Shown here: positions 1 through 9,326 of the stretch, one piece after another
How positions within the stretch are numbered: position 1 is the stretch's first letter
Layout: the number at the start of each line of letters is the position of its first letter
Source: Brachybacterium sacelli
GTDB lineage: Bacteria > Actinomycetota > Actinomycetes > Actinomycetales > Dermabacteraceae
Assembly (NCBI RefSeq): GCF_017876545.1
Contig: NZ_JAGIOD010000001.1
Span: 2,666,001 to 2,730,000 of the forward strand
Length of the DNA stretch: 64,000 bases
Direction of reading: 5' to 3'
Translations under genes and position numbers: made by a program
Notes under the pieces: model-generated
The model's database searches: none
Seen by the model: only the letters and a program-made list of their open reading frames with translations
Told to the model about the DNA's origin: nothing

Positions 1-181
1 CGAGGGTGGCCGCGGGGTTGCCGGGGTTGAACAGCACACCGAGCCCCGATGCTGGTCCCGCTTCGGGTTGGGGTGCGCCGGTGAGGAACGCCGACACACT
101 GCCTGCGGCGCGGAGGATGAGCGCGACCCCGAACATCCCGACCAGCCCGATGAGGGCGGCGTTGGTCAGCTCATCGCCCAT
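1..181 (-). CDS. VirD4/TraG-type conjugal coupling protein, N-terminal fragment
   Basis: Only the first 60 codons lie in the window; the gene continues past base 1. The ATG at 179-181 opens a peptide starting MGDELTNAALIGLVGMFG, a hydrophobic first membrane segment, followed by an Ala/Gly/Pro linker. This start resembles the N-terminus of actinobacterial TraG/VirD4-like coupling proteins, which sit in the membrane and feed the relaxase-DNA complex to the type IV channel. It is the last visible gene of the minus-strand transfer operon and starts about 30 bases after the preceding stop. No ATPase motif is visible, so the call rests on the N-terminus and position. Confidence 0.6.
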   Translation of the reverse strand, partial: MGDELTNAALIGLVGMFGVALILRAAGSVSAFLTGAPQPEAGPASGLGVLFNPGNPAATL

Positions 182-210
182 GCTCCCGCTCTGCCGCTGC
201 TGCGGCGCGC

Positions 211-768
211 TCACGGCAACCGCCGAACATGGACGGCGCCAGAGACCCGGCCGAACAACACGACCTCGCCCGTACCGTCACGCACCAGGGAGCCGAGCTG
301 ATCCTTGTCGAGGAGAGATCGCGCAGAGCCGGTGCTGGTGGCATCGGTGTGGGAGACGATGGCCGCGACGGCCACGTCCTCACCGGGCACGAACCCGTCC
401 GCGGTAACCTCGACCAGCTCTGGTCCCTGCGCGCCCTTGCTCTTGCCGCGCTGTTGTTCGGGGTCGATCTCGGGCGGCGGAGGTGTGGTGCGGCGGCGGG
501 CGCGGATGATGTCGGTGAACACGCTCCCGTCGCTCTCGCGCACCTCAATCCTGACGGCGATCGTGCGGTCGGCGGTGATGGCATCCAGCAGGGCACCGAA
601 GGTGCTCCGCGTCCATATGCCGCCTTCCTGCGGCGGCCGATATGGGGCACCGTCGACGGTGACGTCCAGCGCGCCCGCCTCGGTCACGCTGATGATCACG
701 TGTGTCAGCACGACCGGGGCCTGCTCCGGCTCTGGCCAGGGCGCACGACGTGGCAATTTGCGGTTCAT
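211..768 (-). CDS. Conserved hypothetical protein of the transfer operon
   Basis: About 185 residues, soluble, no membrane segment and no motif I recognise. Residues about 20-90 look like a compact alpha/beta fold. A basic, proline-rich linker (RARRRTTPPPP) separates it from a second half ending VHVRRLP. The start ATG overlaps the stop of the upstream VirB4-like gene (TGATG), so translation is probably coupled; a GTG one codon earlier is the alternative. Its place between the VirB4-type ATPase and the coupling protein suggests an accessory transfer role, which is inference only. Confidence 0.6.
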   Translation of the reverse strand: MNRKLPRRAPWPEPEQAPVVLTHVIISVTEAGALDVTVDGAPYRPPQEGGIWTRSTFGALLDAITADRTIAVRIEVRESDGSVFTDIIRARRRTTPPPPEIDPEQQRGKSKGAQGPELVEVTADGFVPGEDVAVAAIVSHTDATSTGSARSLLDKDQLGSLVRDGTGEVVLFGRVSGAVHVRRLP

Positions 769-2258
769 CACGTCACTCCCGACGTAAGCCGCGAGCTGGT
801 GTCGAACAGCTCCAGCTCAGCGGGATGCAGCTGGTGCTGGGTCACGAAGGCCCTGTCCTTGATCCGCCACAGGCCCTGCCCGACGCCAAGGGTTGGGAGA
901 AGCTTCTGCTCGGTACCGGTGAGGCCCAGCGCGTGGGCGGTGGGTCCGAGCTGATCGGATTCTTGGCGGTAGACGATGCGGGTCTCGGCGTTGGCCAACA
1001 GCGAGTTGGCCAGGGAGCGCATCGCGGAGCCGGCGTCGCCGACGTTGTCGAGGTCGCTCAGCTTGTGGAAGATGAGCATGTTCGCTATCCCGTAATGCCT
1101 GGCCAGCCGCCAGTGCGCATCCATGCGCCGCAGCAGGGCGGGGTGGGACATGAGGCGCCAGGCTTCGTCGTAGATCACCCACCGCTGCCCACCGGCAGGG
1201 TCCAGCAGTGCGGACTCCATCCACGCGCTGGAGCACGTCATCAGCACGCTGATGAGCATGGAGTTCTCGGTCACGCGTGACAGGTCGAGGGAGATCATCG
1301 GCAACGACGGGTCGAACGCCACCGTGGACGGTCCGTCGAAGAGCCCTTGGAGGTCGCCGGCCACGAGTCTGCGCAGTGCATGTCCAACGAGCCGGCCGTC
1401 CTCGGCCAACCTGCCATCGTCGGCGTCCTCGTTGGGGGTGAGGATGTGGTCGACGACCATCGGCAGGATCGGAACATCGTTCTCCCGGACTGTTTCGGTC
1501 AGGGCGAGGTCGATCGCGGTGTGCTCCAATGGCGTCAACCCCCGCGCCAGCACGGTCTCGGCCAGTGCCCCGATGAGGTCACGGCGACGGGAGGCGACCG
1601 TGGTCGCCCACTGCTCATCGGAGAACCCGGAGGGCCGAAGCCCCTCATCAAGGGGATTCAGTCTCGTGTTGAGGCCGTGGCCCAGGATGATCGCCCGTCC
1701 GCCGACCGCTTCGGCCACAGCGGTGTGCTCTCCCTTGGGATCACCGGGCACATACACGCGCCGCCCGAACGGCAGGCTGCGGGTGTAGAGGGACTTCGCC
1801 AGGGACGATTTGCCGGAGCCCACGATCCCGGCGAGCACGACATTGGGAGCGGTGATGATCCCGCGGGCATAGAGCACCCACGGGTCGTAAACAAAGCTGC
1901 CGCCGGAGTAGAGGTCTTGGCCGACGAACACCCCGTCGGCGCCGAGACCGCCTTCGGCGACGAACGGATACGCCCCAGCCAACGTCGCCGACGTGTCCTG
2001 ATGTCGTGGTAGCCGGAACCGGCCCGGGGTGCGCAGCGCCGCCGGGCCGGGCTCCCCCGCGGCGGGTAGATACTTTGTGGCTTTGCGTTCGGCGCTCTCT
2101 GCTTCGGCTTTGGCTGTCGCTGCTGCCTTCTCGGTGCGGTGCTGCTCGGCTTGGAGCTTCGCGGCCGCCTGGCGCCGCTGCTTGCGCAGTCGGCGGCGCT
2201 CCCTCGCCGGGGCGACCAGAACGGCGGTGTGTAGGCGCTCTGGCTCCTGCCCGGTCAC
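768..2258 (-). CDS. VirB4/TraC-type conjugation ATPase (ATPase half)
   Basis: A 496-residue P-loop ATPase of the VirB4 type, expected to energise the type IV secretion channel at the inner face of the membrane. Residues about 15-62 form a charged coiled-coil-like region, followed by a conserved entry segment and Walker A (AGIVGSGKSSL, about 143-153). A Walker B-like WVIYDEAW lies near residue 380. It is shorter than a full VirB4 (about 800 residues) because the N-terminal half appears to be carried by the SCO6880-type gene upstream, a split arrangement known from actinobacterial ICEs. Its start overlaps the upstream stop by four bases. Confidence 0.8.
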   Translation of the reverse strand: MTGQEPERLHTAVLVAPARERRRLRKQRRQAAAKLQAEQHRTEKAAATAKAEAESAERKATKYLPAAGEPGPAALRTPGRFRLPRHQDTSATLAGAYPFVAEGGLGADGVFVGQDLYSGGSFVYDPWVLYARGIITAPNVVLAGIVGSGKSSLAKSLYTRSLPFGRRVYVPGDPKGEHTAVAEAVGGRAIILGHGLNTRLNPLDEGLRPSGFSDEQWATTVASRRRDLIGALAETVLARGLTPLEHTAIDLALTETVRENDVPILPMVVDHILTPNEDADDGRLAEDGRLVGHALRRLVAGDLQGLFDGPSTVAFDPSLPMISLDLSRVTENSMLISVLMTCSSAWMESALLDPAGGQRWVIYDEAWRLMSHPALLRRMDAHWRLARHYGIANMLIFHKLSDLDNVGDAGSAMRSLANSLLANAETRIVYRQESDQLGPTAHALGLTGTEQKLLPTLGVGQGLWRIKDRAFVTQHQLHPAELELFDTSSRLTSGVT

Positions 2259-3112
2259 AGGGACAGCCCCCGGCCCGCAGATGTGGTCGACCGGGCCGGG
2301 CCGGCGAACCAGTCCGTCTCAGCCACCGCCGGCGCTGGCGCCGCGCCCGGAGTCGTGGCGGGTGCGCTCGGGTCGTGGGCACCGTTGCCGGCGATGGCCT
2401 CGCGCACCGGGATCACGTCGGCGTCGTCCAGCGCCGGATCGAGCGGGACAGTATGGGCGCGGAGCAGGCTGACGTGGGCCATCGCCGGGTTGTAGGTGAG
2501 GGTGTAGTCGCCCTCGGTGACGACCCGGTCGAGCGGGCCGGTTGGGGGTTCGTCGTAGACGTAGCCGTTCTCCAGGGCGGCGTCGGTCGTCTCGTCCCCG
2601 TAGTCGAAGCCCGTCAGATGTTCGATGCCCGCGTCCGGGCCGTCGCGGTCGATCAGCTCCAGCACGTCGTCGGCCTCCTCGCCTTGGAGGAACACGACGC
2701 TGATCCACCGCGAGACGGGTTCCTCGGTGGCTCCCTGGTGTTCGATGGGATCGGCCAGGGTGGGGTCGCGGTTCCAGGCGATTCGTCCTGAATGGGAGAA
2801 CGCCGCATCAAGTCGGTCATAGGCCTGGTCCAGGAGGGTGCCGGCCTGGTGCAGCTCGTCGGCTGCGGCCAGGGCGTCCTGTGCTCCTGCGGTGTGGTTG
2901 CCGTTGTCATCGAACGCACGGTCGCGGTGCGTGAGGTGCGTGTTGGCGAGCTGGTCAAGCACTTGGCGCAGTGACCGCATCCCGGCGACCATGTCGCCGA
3001 ACACGGTGTAGGTGTCGGCCGGGTTCTCGAAGACCCGGCTGGCGTGGGCCAGGCCGCGTAGCGCTTCGGATGCTTCGGCGGCATCGGCGAGTGGGTCGTG
3101 GAACGTGGGCAT
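2255..3112 (-). CDS. Hypothetical protein between the VirB4-split genes
   Basis: About 285 residues, acidic, no membrane segment. The first 140 residues are helical with heptad-like Leu/Ala spacing (coiled-coil candidate); the C-terminus from about 240 is Pro/Ala-rich and probably disordered. The frame is open to 3184, but the ATG at 3112 (MPTFHDPLAD) has a GGGAG ribosome-binding site seven bases upstream and leaves a GGTGCACCTGACC element untranslated, so I prefer it. The gene is embedded between SCO6880 and the VirB4 ATPase and probably works with them. Function unknown. Confidence 0.6.
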   Translation of the reverse strand: MPTFHDPLADAAEASEALRGLAHASRVFENPADTYTVFGDMVAGMRSLRQVLDQLANTHLTHRDRAFDDNGNHTAGAQDALAAADELHQAGTLLDQAYDRLDAAFSHSGRIAWNRDPTLADPIEHQGATEEPVSRWISVVFLQGEEADDVLELIDRDGPDAGIEHLTGFDYGDETTDAALENGYVYDEPPTGPLDRVVTEGDYTLTYNPAMAHVSLLRAHTVPLDPALDDADVIPVREAIAGNGAHDPSAPATTPGAAPAPAVAETDWFAGPARSTTSAGRGLSL

Positions 3113-3205
3113 GAGCGGGCTCCCATGAACGTGAGTAGGTTCCCCGGATTCGGGGTCGCTGGTCAGGTGCACCCGCTCAGCCACACGACCGACCCAGGCG
3201 TCGCG

Positions 3206-4672
3206 TCAGATGCGGCGGCACAGCGGCAGCGCGGCAGCGGTGAAGGCGGCGGCCTGCTGCCCGACGAGCAGCCGGGTCTCACAGGAGGCCTGGATCGCGG
3301 CCTGCTCGATCGCAGCCACGGCCGCGTCGAGTTCGTCGATAGTGGGTGCGGAGATGCTGATGAGTCCGGTGTAGCGCAGCACTCCGTGGCCCGCGGTCAG
3401 ATCGGCCTCTTGCTGGAGCACGTCCTGGTACTCAGCGGTTTGCGCGGCGTCTTCGATCTGCCCGATCTTGGCGCGCTGGGCGTGGTCGGAGATGTGTTCG
3501 ACCTTCTTCTTGCGGATGTCCCGGGCGGCCTGGTCGGAACGCATCGGGGTGCAGATCAACGAGAACGACCGTTGGATGCCAGTCGACAAGAGCACGGGTG
3601 AGAGGAATCCGGGGTAGACCATCGAGCGTGGCCACTCCGAGACCCACAGCACGCCGTGGTGGGCTGAGTCGGTGCGCAGCCTCGTCCAGGACTCGTTGAC
3701 CGCGACGGGGCCGGCGGTGGCAAGAGATTGGCCGAGTTCGCCGTGCCGCGCGAGCGTGGCAGCGATCGCCGGGTCGTACGCACCACGGAGGATGACCGCG
3801 ATCTGCCCGGGAGTGAGCCACCCGGATGGGGTGAGGTCGGCCGAGCGGAGCGCGGCGACCAGGGTCGACATCTCTTGGCGCAGGACTGCGGCAGCACCCC
3901 GGATGCCGCCGCCGGCGGTCCTGATCTGCCGGGCGGCGTTCTTCAGGTCCAGGCTCAGCGACAGCGTGGTGGCGTGCCTCTCCCCAGCAGGGCCAGCACG
4001 GTCGATGAGTTCGGCGTAGGTGGTGGCTGCCCAGGTGTCGTCGTCGGTCCCGTGAGCCTCCCACCATTCTGCGAGGCCGGTTCCCGAATCCGGCAGCGTG
4101 CGCTCCAGCACTTGGAGGGTGGCGATACGACCGGATCGGCAGGCGGTGGCCAGGACGCGCCCCCAGGAGGTGACGCGGCGTTCCTGCTCGCCGGGATCGA
4201 GCAGCACGAACGCCGGATGCGACACCTCGCAGATCACCGTCAGGGTCTGCTGGTGGGGGTCGTGGATCATCCCGGCGTTCGTTTCGGGGTCGGTGTACTC
4301 GCGCAGCCGGGCCACGTCACCGGGCAGCGCGAGGGTGCCGACCGGACGCGGTGTCACTACGCGCCGCCGATACAAGAGTTGGCCGGCGGTAGTGCGCCAG
4401 AGCCACCAGAACGCCACTGGCAGCCACTCCACAGCCGGGCGTCCGGCGACGGGTATCCAGGTCAGCGCCGCGGCAAGCACCCAGATTGGTGCGGTGTAGG
4501 CCAGCAGGATGCCGCCACCGGCGTAGAGCGCGCCGACGACCGCCAGCACGCCGATCGCCAGCGTGATGAGCTGGGATAGCGAGAGGCCCAGCAGCACGCC
4601 TCGCCGGGTGAGGCGGGAGAACTTCACCGGAACCAGCTCCGAGGACACCGTGCGCTCGTTCTTCGTGGTCAT
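3206..4672 (-). CDS. SCO6880-family conjugation protein (VirB3/VirB4 N-terminal-like)
   Basis: 488 residues. Two adjacent membrane segments lie at about 28-75 (LITLAIGVLAVVGALY and a partner), followed by a large cytosolic domain. This matches the SCO6880 family found beside VirB4 ATPases in actinobacterial ICEs. The membrane part resembles VirB3/PrgI and the soluble part the N-terminal domain of VirB4, so together with the downstream ATPase it would rebuild a VirB3-VirB4 unit. It follows the VirB6-like gene by eight bases in the same operon. Confidence 0.78.
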   Translation of the reverse strand: MTTKNERTVSSELVPVKFSRLTRRGVLLGLSLSQLITLAIGVLAVVGALYAGGGILLAYTAPIWVLAAALTWIPVAGRPAVEWLPVAFWWLWRTTAGQLLYRRRVVTPRPVGTLALPGDVARLREYTDPETNAGMIHDPHQQTLTVICEVSHPAFVLLDPGEQERRVTSWGRVLATACRSGRIATLQVLERTLPDSGTGLAEWWEAHGTDDDTWAATTYAELIDRAGPAGERHATTLSLSLDLKNAARQIRTAGGGIRGAAAVLRQEMSTLVAALRSADLTPSGWLTPGQIAVILRGAYDPAIAATLARHGELGQSLATAGPVAVNESWTRLRTDSAHHGVLWVSEWPRSMVYPGFLSPVLLSTGIQRSFSLICTPMRSDQAARDIRKKKVEHISDHAQRAKIGQIEDAAQTAEYQDVLQQEADLTAGHGVLRYTGLISISAPTIDELDAAVAAIEQAAIQASCETRLLVGQQAAAFTAAALPLCRRI

Positions 4673-4680
4673 GGCCGCCC

Positions 4681-6186
4681 TTACTCCTTGCCGTTGGGCT
4701 TCGGTGCCGGTGGGGGTGGTTGCTTCGGCGGCCGCGGCTGCGGTTGTGAGGGACCCGGCGAGGGCGTCTTTCGCTCCTCAGCGGGTGGAGCCTTGGGTGC
4801 CGACGAGGACGGCGGCGGCCCTGCCTGCGCCGGCGGCGGTGGCGTGCTTCCGGTCTGGCCGGCGGCGTCTGCGGCGGTCTCGCCCTGACCGCCGAGGGCT
4901 TTGCCGGCCTTGGGTCCGGCGGTGGCGGCGTCCTTGGCGACCTTGGCGCCGATCACGGCCGCCGCGGCCGGACCAGCCGCCGCAGCCCCCGCTCCAGCAC
5001 CCGCGCCTGCTCCTGCTCCGCCGCTAGCACCAGCTCCCGCAGACCCGCTCGCAGCAGCCTTGCCTCCGCCAGCTCCCGCAGCGGCCTTGCCTCCGCTGGC
5101 TCCGGCGGTGCCGCCAGAGGCCTGGGATGCGGGGTTCTTCGGTTGCGGCGGGTTCTTCCCACCCCCACCACCGCCTTCACCGCTACCCCCGCCACCGGAC
5201 TTGCTGCCCTCACCACCGTCGAGGACCTTCTTCGGCTCACCGCCGCCCTGGGGCTTGGTGGGTGTCGGGATGGGCCGGTTGAGTGCCTGTTTAGCGTCCT
5301 GCTCTGAACCGATCGCGTGGTACATGTCGAAGCCCACGAACGACAGGAACTTGTAAGTCAGGTACGGGGCGAACGCGGCCATCGCCATCAGCACGATCCC
5401 GGCGATCGGGTCGGACACCGAGGACAGGTCGCCATCGATCGGCGCGGACACTTGGGTGATGGCGACCAGGAACATGACGACGAGGACGAGCTTGGAGCAG
5501 ATCAGGGCGATGACGAACATCGCCCACTTCCCGATCCACCCCCGCGTGGCATCCCACGAGGCGCCGGAGAACGCCAGCGGTGCGAGCACGATCGCGACCA
5601 GCAGCAGTGCCTTGCGCACGAGGAGGGACAGCCACACGATGGCGGCCGCACTGATGGCGAGGCCGGCGAGGAAGATCGTGATGATTGCCCCGACACCGGG
5701 CGCGGCGATGTTGATGCCGACCAGGCCGGCGGCCAGCCGGGTGATCTTGTCGCCCATCGATTCGGTGGTCTCGCCGGCGGCCTGGATGATCCCGATGCAG
5801 AGCTGATCGACGATCTCCAACAACAACGCCGTCAGGGTGATGACGACGAAGCTGCCGAGCACGGACTTGGCGAGCCCGAGTGCAGCGCGGGACAGTGCGG
5901 TGGGATCGCGGCGGATGAGTCCGGTGATGAGTTGGAGGCAGAAGAAGATCAGCATCACGAACACCGCGATGCCGAACAGGATGTTGTAGACCGCCACATA
6001 CTCCGGCGACGTGACATCCACCAGCGTTGTGGTGTCGAACACCGCCCAGACGGCCTCGAACAACCAGCCCGCTGCTGCTCCCATGGCTTGGGCGAGCCAG
6101 TCGAACGGCGCGGCCACCAGCGACGCGGCGGCTTCGCCGGCGGTGTCGCACACGGACGAGATGATGGGGACGTCGCACACACCCAC
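4681..6186 (-). CDS. VirB6/TrbL-like polytopic conjugation protein with low-complexity tail
   Basis: About 500 residues. Residues 1-290 hold at least six hydrophobic segments in a TrbL/VirB6 pattern, with a short Cys-containing N-terminus. From about 300 on the protein is a Gly/Pro/Ala/Ser-rich tail with long GGGG and AGAG tracts, probably cytosolic or disordered. The first GTG (6195) touches the GAGGAG ribosome-binding site, so the GTG at 6186, seven bases after it, is the likelier start. It would form the inner-membrane platform of the transfer channel. Confidence 0.78.
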   Translation of the reverse strand: MGVCDVPIISSVCDTAGEAAASLVAAPFDWLAQAMGAAAGWLFEAVWAVFDTTTLVDVTSPEYVAVYNILFGIAVFVMLIFFCLQLITGLIRRDPTALSRAALGLAKSVLGSFVVITLTALLLEIVDQLCIGIIQAAGETTESMGDKITRLAAGLVGINIAAPGVGAIITIFLAGLAISAAAIVWLSLLVRKALLLVAIVLAPLAFSGASWDATRGWIGKWAMFVIALICSKLVLVVMFLVAITQVSAPIDGDLSSVSDPIAGIVLMAMAAFAPYLTYKFLSFVGFDMYHAIGSEQDAKQALNRPIPTPTKPQGGGEPKKVLDGGEGSKSGGGGSGEGGGGGGKNPPQPKNPASQASGGTAGASGGKAAAGAGGGKAAASGSAGAGASGGAGAGAGAGAGAAAAGPAAAAVIGAKVAKDAATAGPKAGKALGGQGETAADAAGQTGSTPPPPAQAGPPPSSSAPKAPPAEERKTPSPGPSQPQPRPPKQPPPPAPKPNGKE

Positions 6187-6226
6187 CGGAATCACTCCTC
6201 AAAGGTCGAGTCGGGCGGGGGTGGGG

Positions 6227-6538
6227 TCAGACCTGCTGGCCGACGTTCCAGAAGAAGTTGATCAGCGTCACGCTCGCGCCGCAGATCACCGCGGCACCAC
6301 AGGAGACGAGGACGCCGACCTTGCCCCGGCCCGCCAGGTGCGGGTTGGAGGAGTTGGCGCCGAAGCCCCACACGATCGCTGAGATGATCAGCGCCAGCAC
6401 GGACAGGATGAGGCCGATGGTCATGACGGCGCCGACGATCGTGCGCAATTGGGCGATGCCGGGCAGGCCGGAATCGTTGGGGTCGATGTTGATGTCCATC
6501 GGCACGAGCGCCGGCAGGACGGTGATGAGATCGAACAC
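6227..6538 (-). CDS. DUF6112-type small membrane protein (TrbC/VirB2 pilin-like), copy 1
   Basis: 103 residues with two hydrophobic helices (about 38-60 and 78-95) around a short basic loop, the layout of VirB2/TrbC pilins and of the actinobacterial DUF6112 family. The frame is open further upstream, but the GTG at 6538 is preceded by TCAGGAG with good spacing, and the upstream part carries the GTGCACCTGACC element. A second member follows about 40 bases later. It probably forms the transfer pilus or channel lining. Confidence 0.7.
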   Translation of the reverse strand: MFDLITVLPALVPMDINIDPNDSGLPGIAQLRTIVGAVMTIGLILSVLALIISAIVWGFGANSSNPHLAGRGKVGVLVSCGAAVICGASVTLINFFWNVGQQV

Positions 6539-6656
6539 GATGGTGTCTCCTGACGAACGGACCCACCCGAGGGGCGGGGAACACGGAAGGGGTTCGTCGG
6601 TCAGGTGCACTGTTTCACCCAACGTCGCCGCGACGAGGTCGAGGACGGGCAGGGCC

Positions 6657-6923
6657 TCAGAGCTGCTGGCCGAGCCGGATGAGCCAGTTCAGCCAGGCGA
6701 CCCCGCCGCCGGCCAGGACCGCAGCGCCGAGGGCCGTCCACGCCCCGACGCGCGCCTTGGTGGCGGCAGTGTGGTTGCCGTTGGCGGTGGCGATGGCCCA
6801 GACGATCGCGCAGATGATCAGCATCAACACGGCGATCACCAGGACGAAGGTGAGCAGCGCGCCGATCACCTCGCGTAGGTCGCCGATCCCGCCCAGGCCG
6901 TCGAAGTCGGGGAACACATCCAT
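6657..6923 (-). CDS. DUF6112-type small membrane protein, copy 2
   Basis: 88 residues starting MDVFPDFDGLGGIGDLRE, then two hydrophobic segments (about 20-45 and 65-82). Same design as the copy at 6227-6538, with a matching ending (WLIRLGQQL against FFWNVGQQV). The ATG at 6921-6923 lies just after the stop of the upstream hydrolase (6929), so the two are co-translated. The tandem pair could be two pilin subunits or a pilin plus a minor component. Confidence 0.7.
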   Translation of the reverse strand: MDVFPDFDGLGGIGDLREVIGALLTFVLVIAVLMLIICAIVWAIATANGNHTAATKARVGAWTALGAAVLAGGGVAWLNWLIRLGQQL

Positions 6924-6928
6924 GCCGC

Positions 6929-8569
6929 TCAGCTCCCGGGCCGGACGGTGACGTGGAGGTGGTCGATGTGCTTGGTCGTGATATCCGTCCCGCGGGTGTA
7001 ATCGCGCCATCCCTCGTCGTCGCGTGCGAGGGACCAGATCTTGTCCTGCCAGATCAGGTAGTCGACGCCGAGGACTTCGGCGTGGTCTTTCATCCAGTTG
7101 GTGACCTGCCACCCGGCTTCGAGCTGCGGTGGTGTGGGGCGTTGGCCGATCGCGTTGCCGAACGTGAGATCGCATGCCCTGCCCAAGGGGTGTTCGGAGA
7201 CGGTGCCGGGTCGGGGTGAGTAGCAGGCCCAGGAGGTGTCGGGGAACGCGGCTGTGGCCTGCTGGTAGAGGTGCAGCATCTGGGCGGTGATCTGCCCGTC
7301 TGTGGTGGGGTCGTCGACCATGCGGTCCGGGTCTCCCTCGAACGGGTCCGGCTGTCCGCCAGGGGCGCTGCCGCCGGGCTGGCAATCGTTCGCGGGGTCG
7401 CCGGTTTCGGCTTCGGGTAGGTCGGCGGCGTCGTGGTCGTTGAGCCATGCAGCCGCGTCCACGGCGTCGGCGTTGGTGCCGCCTGGGCGGACTTCGAAGT
7501 GCAGGTGCGGGCCGGTGCTGTTGCCGGAGGAGCCGACATCGCCGATGTGCTGCCCGGCGCTGACCCGGTCACCGACCGAGACGTAGATGCCGTGCTGCCA
7601 CATGTGCATGTAGGCGGTCGCGACGCTCTGGCCGTCGATGGTGTGCTCGATGACGATAATGCCGCCACTGCCTTCGGAGTAGTCGGCGACGGTGACGGTG
7701 CCGTCTGCGGCGGCCAGGATCGGGGTACCGTCGGGGGCGGAGAAGTCGGTGCCGGCGTGGAGCGTGCGTTCTCCGGTGATGGGGTGGGTGCGCATGCCGT
7801 AGGGGCTGGTCATCACCCAGCTGCCCTCGGGTAGGGGAAACACCACCCGGGCGGACTCCGTGACCGGGGCTGCAACCGGGGCCGTCTCAGCGGTGTTTGC
7901 GCTGTTGGCGGGTGCACCGGTGGTGAGGGTGGTCAGGATGGTCTCGGCGACCGGCTGGTAGTTGCGGTACCGGTCGGGGTAGGCGGAGACTTCGACGGCT
8001 TGGGCGGCCTCGCCCTTGTCCATCTGCTCCCAGCCGGCGAAATCCAGCAGCCCTCTGGGGCTCGGGTGGTTCGGGCCGTCGGGTCCGCCGAAGAATGCCC
8101 GCGCCTGATAGGTCGGGTCCATCAGCTCGGCGACGGTGCCCCACCCGGATTGCGGGCGCATCTGAAACAAGCCCAACGAGTCGTGGTCGGAGCCGTCGCC
8201 GTCGTTGGGGTAGTTCGCCGACTCCGGGTAGGCGCTCGTGTTGGCGAGCTGTCTGAGGGTGGATTCGGTCAGCGCGGCCATCAGCGCGATCACCAGCCCG
8301 TCACGGGTGATCCCGTCGATGCTAGAGGCGGTCTCGATGATCGTCGCCGCATGCGTCAACTGCGCCTGGTTCAAGGTGTAGGTCTCACCGTTCGCTGTTG
8401 TGACGGTGAGTTCTTCGGGCACGTCGCCGACCGTGACGTTCGTGCCTGCCGCGGTGCAGGATGCGGTGGCAGTCACGGCGGGGTTCATCACCACCCCGAC
8501 CCCGACCAGCACGAGCGACGGGGCCAGGAACACCAGAGCGAGGGCGACGACGACGAGCTTCTTCATCAC
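6929..8569 (-). CDS. Exported cell-wall hydrolase: lysozyme-like + M23 peptidase + C-terminal domain
   Basis: 546 residues. An N-terminal signal or anchor helix (residues 4-28) precedes a lytic-transglycosylase-like domain (ALTESTL then SLGLFQMRPQSGWGT, about 95-190). Next comes an M23 LasA/LysM-type peptidase with the zinc motifs HAGTDFSAPDGTP and HLHFEV (about 245-370). A further C-terminal domain has EHPLGRACDL and HIDHLHVTV, as in other actinobacterial wall enzymes. It should open peptidoglycan locally so the conjugation apparatus can assemble. Genes of this kind are standard in Gram-positive ICEs. Confidence 0.83.
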   Translation of the reverse strand: MMKKLVVVALALVFLAPSLVLVGVGVVMNPAVTATASCTAAGTNVTVGDVPEELTVTTANGETYTLNQAQLTHAATIIETASSIDGITRDGLVIALMAALTESTLRQLANTSAYPESANYPNDGDGSDHDSLGLFQMRPQSGWGTVAELMDPTYQARAFFGGPDGPNHPSPRGLLDFAGWEQMDKGEAAQAVEVSAYPDRYRNYQPVAETILTTLTTGAPANSANTAETAPVAAPVTESARVVFPLPEGSWVMTSPYGMRTHPITGERTLHAGTDFSAPDGTPILAAADGTVTVADYSEGSGGIIVIEHTIDGQSVATAYMHMWQHGIYVSVGDRVSAGQHIGDVGSSGNSTGPHLHFEVRPGGTNADAVDAAAWLNDHDAADLPEAETGDPANDCQPGGSAPGGQPDPFEGDPDRMVDDPTTDGQITAQMLHLYQQATAAFPDTSWACYSPRPGTVSEHPLGRACDLTFGNAIGQRPTPPQLEAGWQVTNWMKDHAEVLGVDYLIWQDKIWSLARDDEGWRDYTRGTDITTKHIDHLHVTVRPGS

Positions 8570-8586
8570 GAGCGATCACCCCGCGC

Positions 8587-9279
8587 TTACTGGAGGGGGT
8601 TGTCGGGTTGGGACAAGCGCAGCAGGTGGCACGTGTCGTAGGTCAGGCCGCAGATGAGGAACACGGTGAACGCCACCGAATGCTCGGAGGTGACCTCTTC
8701 GTCGTTCCAGAGACCTTCGCGGTGGCGGGTGCCCTCGATCGTGTACGCGATCGTGCCCGGCGCGAGTTGGCTCGGCTGGGCCTGCGCGACGGCCGTGTCC
8801 CAGTCGTCGGGAACGAACAGGTTGTCGATGGTCAGGTGCTGGGCGGTGGCGTACTGGCGCAGCTCGATCCAGGCCTCCCGGTTCGGGAGGTAGCTGGCGA
8901 TGTCGGAGGCGAGCCCAGCCTGCTCGGCGCCCGTGGGGTCACCGACGGCGAGGATGACTGAGGTGTAGTCCAGAGGCATGAACCCGGAGGCGGTGTCCCA
9001 AGCGAACAGCGCCTCGGCGACATTGCGGGCGAAGGTCTCCGGATCATCCGCCGCGGCCACGGTCGGCAGCCGAGGCGTCGCGGTGGGCACCGGGTCACTG
9101 GGCATGGTGACTACTGGCCCGGGCTCGGTCCCGCCGTCGCTGCCTGGGTCGCGGGTGGGTGGTCCGGTGATCAGGCCGTAGACGCCGATCCCGGTCAGCA
9201 GGAGGACCGTCACGCCTGCGGCGAGCACGGCGACCACACGGTGTCGGGAACGGGGGTCGGAGAGGTCGGGAGTCTTCAT
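8587..9279 (-). CDS. Membrane-anchored VirB8/TcpC-like transfer protein
   Basis: About 230 residues from the ATG at 9277-9279 (MKTPDLSDPRSRHR). A basic N-terminus, one membrane helix (about 15-38), a Pro/Thr/Gly-rich spacer to about 70 and an extracytoplasmic alpha/beta domain give the typical layout of VirB8/TcpC-like proteins. No catalytic motif is seen and the family call is by architecture. Starting at 9303 would translate through a GGTGCACC element, so the internal ATG is preferred. Confidence 0.55.
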   Translation of the reverse strand: MKTPDLSDPRSRHRVVAVLAAGVTVLLLTGIGVYGLITGPPTRDPGSDGGTEPGPVVTMPSDPVPTATPRLPTVAAADDPETFARNVAEALFAWDTASGFMPLDYTSVILAVGDPTGAEQAGLASDIASYLPNREAWIELRQYATAQHLTIDNLFVPDDWDTAVAQAQPSQLAPGTIAYTIEGTRHREGLWNDEEVTSEHSVAFTVFLICGLTYDTCHLLRLSQPDNPLQ

Positions 9280-9326
9280 GGCCGGTAGGTGCACCACCAG
9301 CACCCGCGATCGTTCAGACGCTCGGC

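Noticed and set aside
229..954. Long plus-strand frames opposite the transfer operon
   Set aside because: They mirror minus-strand genes with clear domains, have no motifs and no start signals. The same holds for similar frames at 3.7-4.6, 5.3-6.3 and 12.6-13.8 kb.
4690..5250. Repetitive GC-rich tract as possible CRISPR or tandem repeat array
   Set aside because: It encodes the Gly/Ala/Pro tail of the VirB6-like protein; units vary in length and there are no spacers.
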